Source: Porphyra umbilicalis
Lineage: Eukaryota; Rhodophyta; Bangiophyceae; Bangiales; Bangiaceae
DNA length: 64,000 nucleotides
Reading direction: 5' to 3'
Assembly (NCBI GenBank): GCA_002049455.2
Contig: KV918768.1
Location: 372,001 to 436,000 of the forward strand
Shown here: piece after piece, positions 61,381 through 64,000 of the stretch
Position numbering within the stretch: position 1 is the first letter of the stretch
Layout of the letters: each line of letters begins with the position of its first letter
Position numbers and translations under genes: made by a program
Notes under the pieces: model-generated
The model's input: only the letters and a program-made list of their open reading frames with translations
Told to the model about the DNA's origin: nothing
Databases searched by the model: none

Positions 61381-64000
61381 GGTCGACGTGGCGGAGAGCG
61401 GGGGGTGGGGGGGGGGGGGGGGAGCGGCAACCGGGAGAGGCCTGACCGCCAAAGCGCGACAGCACGAGGGCGGGGCGGCTGTGGGCGGGGAAGAGGAAGC
61501 AGGTGGGTGACGGCGGGGCGTTGAGCGGGTGGCCAACGGCGGCGGGTGATGGGGACACGGCGGCGGCTGTCGCGGGGGGGGCGGCGCGCCAATCTGACCA
61601 AGCCGGCGCGGGGAGATTGGGCGGCGCGCCCCATTGCCGCGGGCACCCGCCGAATGGCAGAGACATCCTGTGGATGGCAAGCCGACTGGAAGCGGCACGC
61701 GAGCGCTGGCAGCCACAAACGGCGCAAATGGCGGCGCGCCGGCGACCGCGGCTGGACCGGCACGCAAGTGGAAGGCCGCGGCGATCAATTTGTGCAATGA
61801 AACAAACGCCGGCTTTTTTCACCGCCCACCCATCGCCGCTTTCGACCAAAACGTGTCGGGTTCCAGCCCGACGCCCTCCGCACCCGCCCCAGTCGCACGA
61901 GGGCGGCGGGGGCCCGTGGGGCGACGCCGCCGCCGCGCCCGCGCGCACATCGCCCCGGCGGGCCACGGGCGGGCAGGGGCGGACCCGCGGCGCCCCGGAT
62001 GGCCCCCCCTGCGTTCTTTTTGACCGTCGCCACGGCGCGCCGCGCCGCAGCAGCAGCGTCGGCGGCCGCGGTCAAGACCGGCGGCCGGACACGGCCGACG
62101 CGCGGGGCCACCCGACGGGGCGCCGCCGCGGTCGGCGCCGCGACGGCGGCGGCGCCGCCGCCGCGCCGTCGTCCCCGCCGCCCGCGGTGGGGGCGGCGGC
62201 GGGTGGCCCACCGCCGCCCCCGCCACGCGTGGCAATGGCGGCGGGGGGCGGGGGGCCCCCCCGCCCGCCGCGCCGGCCTCTGCCGGCGGGCCGCCCGCGG
62301 GGGGGATGCGCCCAAGCGGCCGCGCGACCGCGGCGGGCCACCAATGCAGGCGGGGGGGGGCTTCGTGCACGCGCCGCGCACGCGTACGCGCGCCCCTGGG
62401 ACGCCGTGCCGCCACGGGGGGGGTGGGGGGGGGCGCCCCAGGCCCTCCCCGCCGTTGCGCGCGGGGGCGACCGCCGGCCGGCACCGTGGGGCGGCGACCG
62501 GCGACGGCGGCAACGGCGGCGGTGGCGGCGGTGGCGGCGGCGTGGCGTTTGGGTTTTCTCGGCCGCGCGGCAGCACCGGGGGCGCCCCCGCCGACGGCGG
62601 CCGTCTGGGCCGGCGCAGTCGGCCCGCCGCGGGGCGCACCGGCGGCCGCCGCTGACGCTGCCGCCGTGCCGTCGGGCGGGGGTGGCCGGCAGCGCCGCCC
62701 CCCCGCGGTCCGCGCCACGACACGGGCCGTGCGGGGCGCGCCGCCGCCGGCGGCCGGCGGCTCCCGCACCGGCGGGCGCCGCCGCTGCCGGCCGCTGCGC
62801 GGCGCGCGTCGGGGCGGGCACGGCAGACGCCGCGGCGCGCCGCACCGTGCGGCTGCGTGCCGTGCGGGTGCGGCGAGGGGGGGGGGGGCGCGCGGGCGCC
62901 GCGCCGGCGGGCGCATCTCGACCGCCGACGACCGGCGGCGGCGGTCGCGGCGGCAGCGCCGCGTGCCGCGGTCGGCGGCGGCCGCGCGCGCGCGCGCGCG
63001 CGGCGCGGCGGGGTGCCCCGCGGTGCGCCGCGGGCGCGGGTGCGGCCGCCCGCGGAGCGCCGCCGCCCCCGTCGACGGCCGCGTCGGGTGGCCGCGTCGG
63101 TTCCTTTCTTTTCTTGTTCATGTTTTTTCTGTCCACGGCGCCCGCCCGCCCCGTGCGGTGCGCAGTTGCAAACGTCCCCGCGGCGACGCCGGCGGCCCGT
63201 CTTGGGTGCCCTCGCACCGCCGTGCCGCCAGTCGCATTTTTGGCCGTCCCCGCACCGCGACGCCGCGTCCACTGGACCGTCGCTCGCAGCATCTTGGGCG
63301 GCAACGCCCCGTCTGCCGCCTCTGCTCCTCCGCGAGGGCGCCCGCCGCTCCCCCGCCCGCCCCGCACTCCTGCCGCCGCCACAGCCCTCCAGCCGCCGCT
63401 GCAGCGATCAGCGGCGCGGCCGCCACCTCACCGCGCCCCGCCCCCGCCCACCCCTGCCGCCTCCCCGCAGCGCCCGACACGCCCGCCGACCGCCTCGTGG
63501 GGCGCCACCCCCCCCTTCCTCGCCCCCCTCGCAAGGGGTGTCGCCGTGAAGCGAAGTGGTGGCGCCCACGCCATGTCGGCCGCCGCTGTAGGCATCCCCC
63601 CCCCATCCTCCCGCCCCACGGGCGCGTCACGACAGCAGGCATCACACCCGCCCGCCCCCTGTCCCCCCCCCTGCGACGGGCGGGCCCGCCTCTCGCCCCC
63701 CGACGGTGCCGCGGCGGCCGCCGCCGCGGCGGCGGCGGCAATAGCGACGGGCCCCGCGGCGGGTCCGCGGTCGCGGCCGCGGTCGCGGCCGCGGTCGCGG
63801 TCGCGCGTGCGCCGCGCGCCGTCGCATGTGCGGGGTGGCGGCGGCGACGCGCGCGCGCGCGCGGCGCGGCGGCAGCGGCAGCGGCGCGCCGCCGCCACGC
63901 GGAGGTGGCGGCAGCGCCTCGGCGGCGGACGGTCGGCGGCCGCGGCGGCGGCCACGGGCACGGCCGCCGGCCACTGGGGGGGGGAGGGGGAGCCCGCACG
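61381..64000. other. Upstream of THF1; GC-rich low complexity, no gene recognised
   Basis: From 61800 to the end nearly every frame on both strands is open and encodes Arg/Pro/Ala/Gly sequence without domains, the expected artefact of extreme GC content. A less GC-rich TTTCTTTTCTTGTTCATG patch lies near 63100-63130. The first few hundred bases must include the THF1 promoter. Confidence 0.5.
63767..63805 (+). repeat. GCGGTCGCGGCC tandem repeat
   Basis: About three imperfect 12-bp units made of CGCGGT and CGCGGC words in a CG-saturated stretch. Confidence 0.8.

Noticed and set aside
61785-64000. Several long overlapping open frames on both strands at the right end
   Set aside because: All encode Arg/Pro/Ala/Gly low complexity with no domain, and all frames are open at once, as expected where GC exceeds about 80%.
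1-64000. tRNA, rRNA, CRISPR and bacterial operon features
   Set aside because: None seen. Spliced genes and eukaryotic families exclude a bacterial reading. A covariance-model search would be needed to exclude a tRNA gene fully.

Overview
This is a nuclear genomic window from a eukaryote. It is very GC-rich, with dense CCG/GGC low complexity, long G and C homopolymers, single-exon or few-exon genes, and short introns (about 180-440 bp). A Psb29/THF1-type thylakoid formation protein shows the organism is photosynthetic. Together with the composition, the intron-poor genes and a germin-like cupin, this suggests a red alga of the Porphyra/Pyropia (Bangiales) kind. That placement is inference; no marker gene proves it.

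Layout. 1-5 kb: a Tc1/mariner-IS630-like transposase, then a spliced cysteine-rich gene of unknown function on the minus strand. 5.8-7.8 kb: a small hydrophobic protein and an Ala-rich open frame. 7.9-12.2 kb: a three-exon CAMK/SnRK3-like protein kinase with a very long linker and a KA1-like tail. 14.1-16.1 kb: a WD40-like protein. 16.8-17.5 kb: adenine phosphoribosyltransferase. 18.3-19.7 kb: a PHO80/P-type cyclin. 22.8-23.5 kb: an OTU-family cysteine protease. 25.1-26.0 kb: an Ala/Pro-rich, probably membrane-anchored protein. 26-33.4 kb is gene-poor and holds short repeats, a MITE-like element and strong inverted repeats. 33.5-37.8 kb is gene-dense: a candidate KRP/Kip-type CDK inhibitor, glutathione reductase and a secreted germin-like cupin. 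39.9-49.1 kb: an apparently intact PIF/Harbinger transposase, followed by three minus-strand genes (a Myb/SANT-like protein, a double Cys-motif protein and an orphan) that may belong to mobile elements. 50.5-52.4 kb: a duplicated copy of the germin-like promoter and first codons, split by a 1.4-kb DNA transposon. 53.1-61.4 kb: an ArfGAP, an ApaH-like phosphatase and THF1.

The genes do not form one pathway. They are ordinary housekeeping genes (nucleotide salvage, redox, vesicle traffic, cell cycle, plastid biogenesis) separated by transposable-element debris. The best observations are: (1) the germin promoter duplication, whose intact source copy supplies the pre-insertion site of the transposon and proves a 3-bp target duplication; (2) three separate places where two strong inverted repeats lie side by side; (3) an unusual shared splice donor, GTACGT; (4) host genes whose reading frame changes exactly at long G or C runs; and (5) a candidate CDK inhibitor carrying the Kip/KRP signature. 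No rRNA gene, tRNA gene or CRISPR array was recognised. Most long overlapping open frames in the GC-rich stretches are compositional shadows and were left out.
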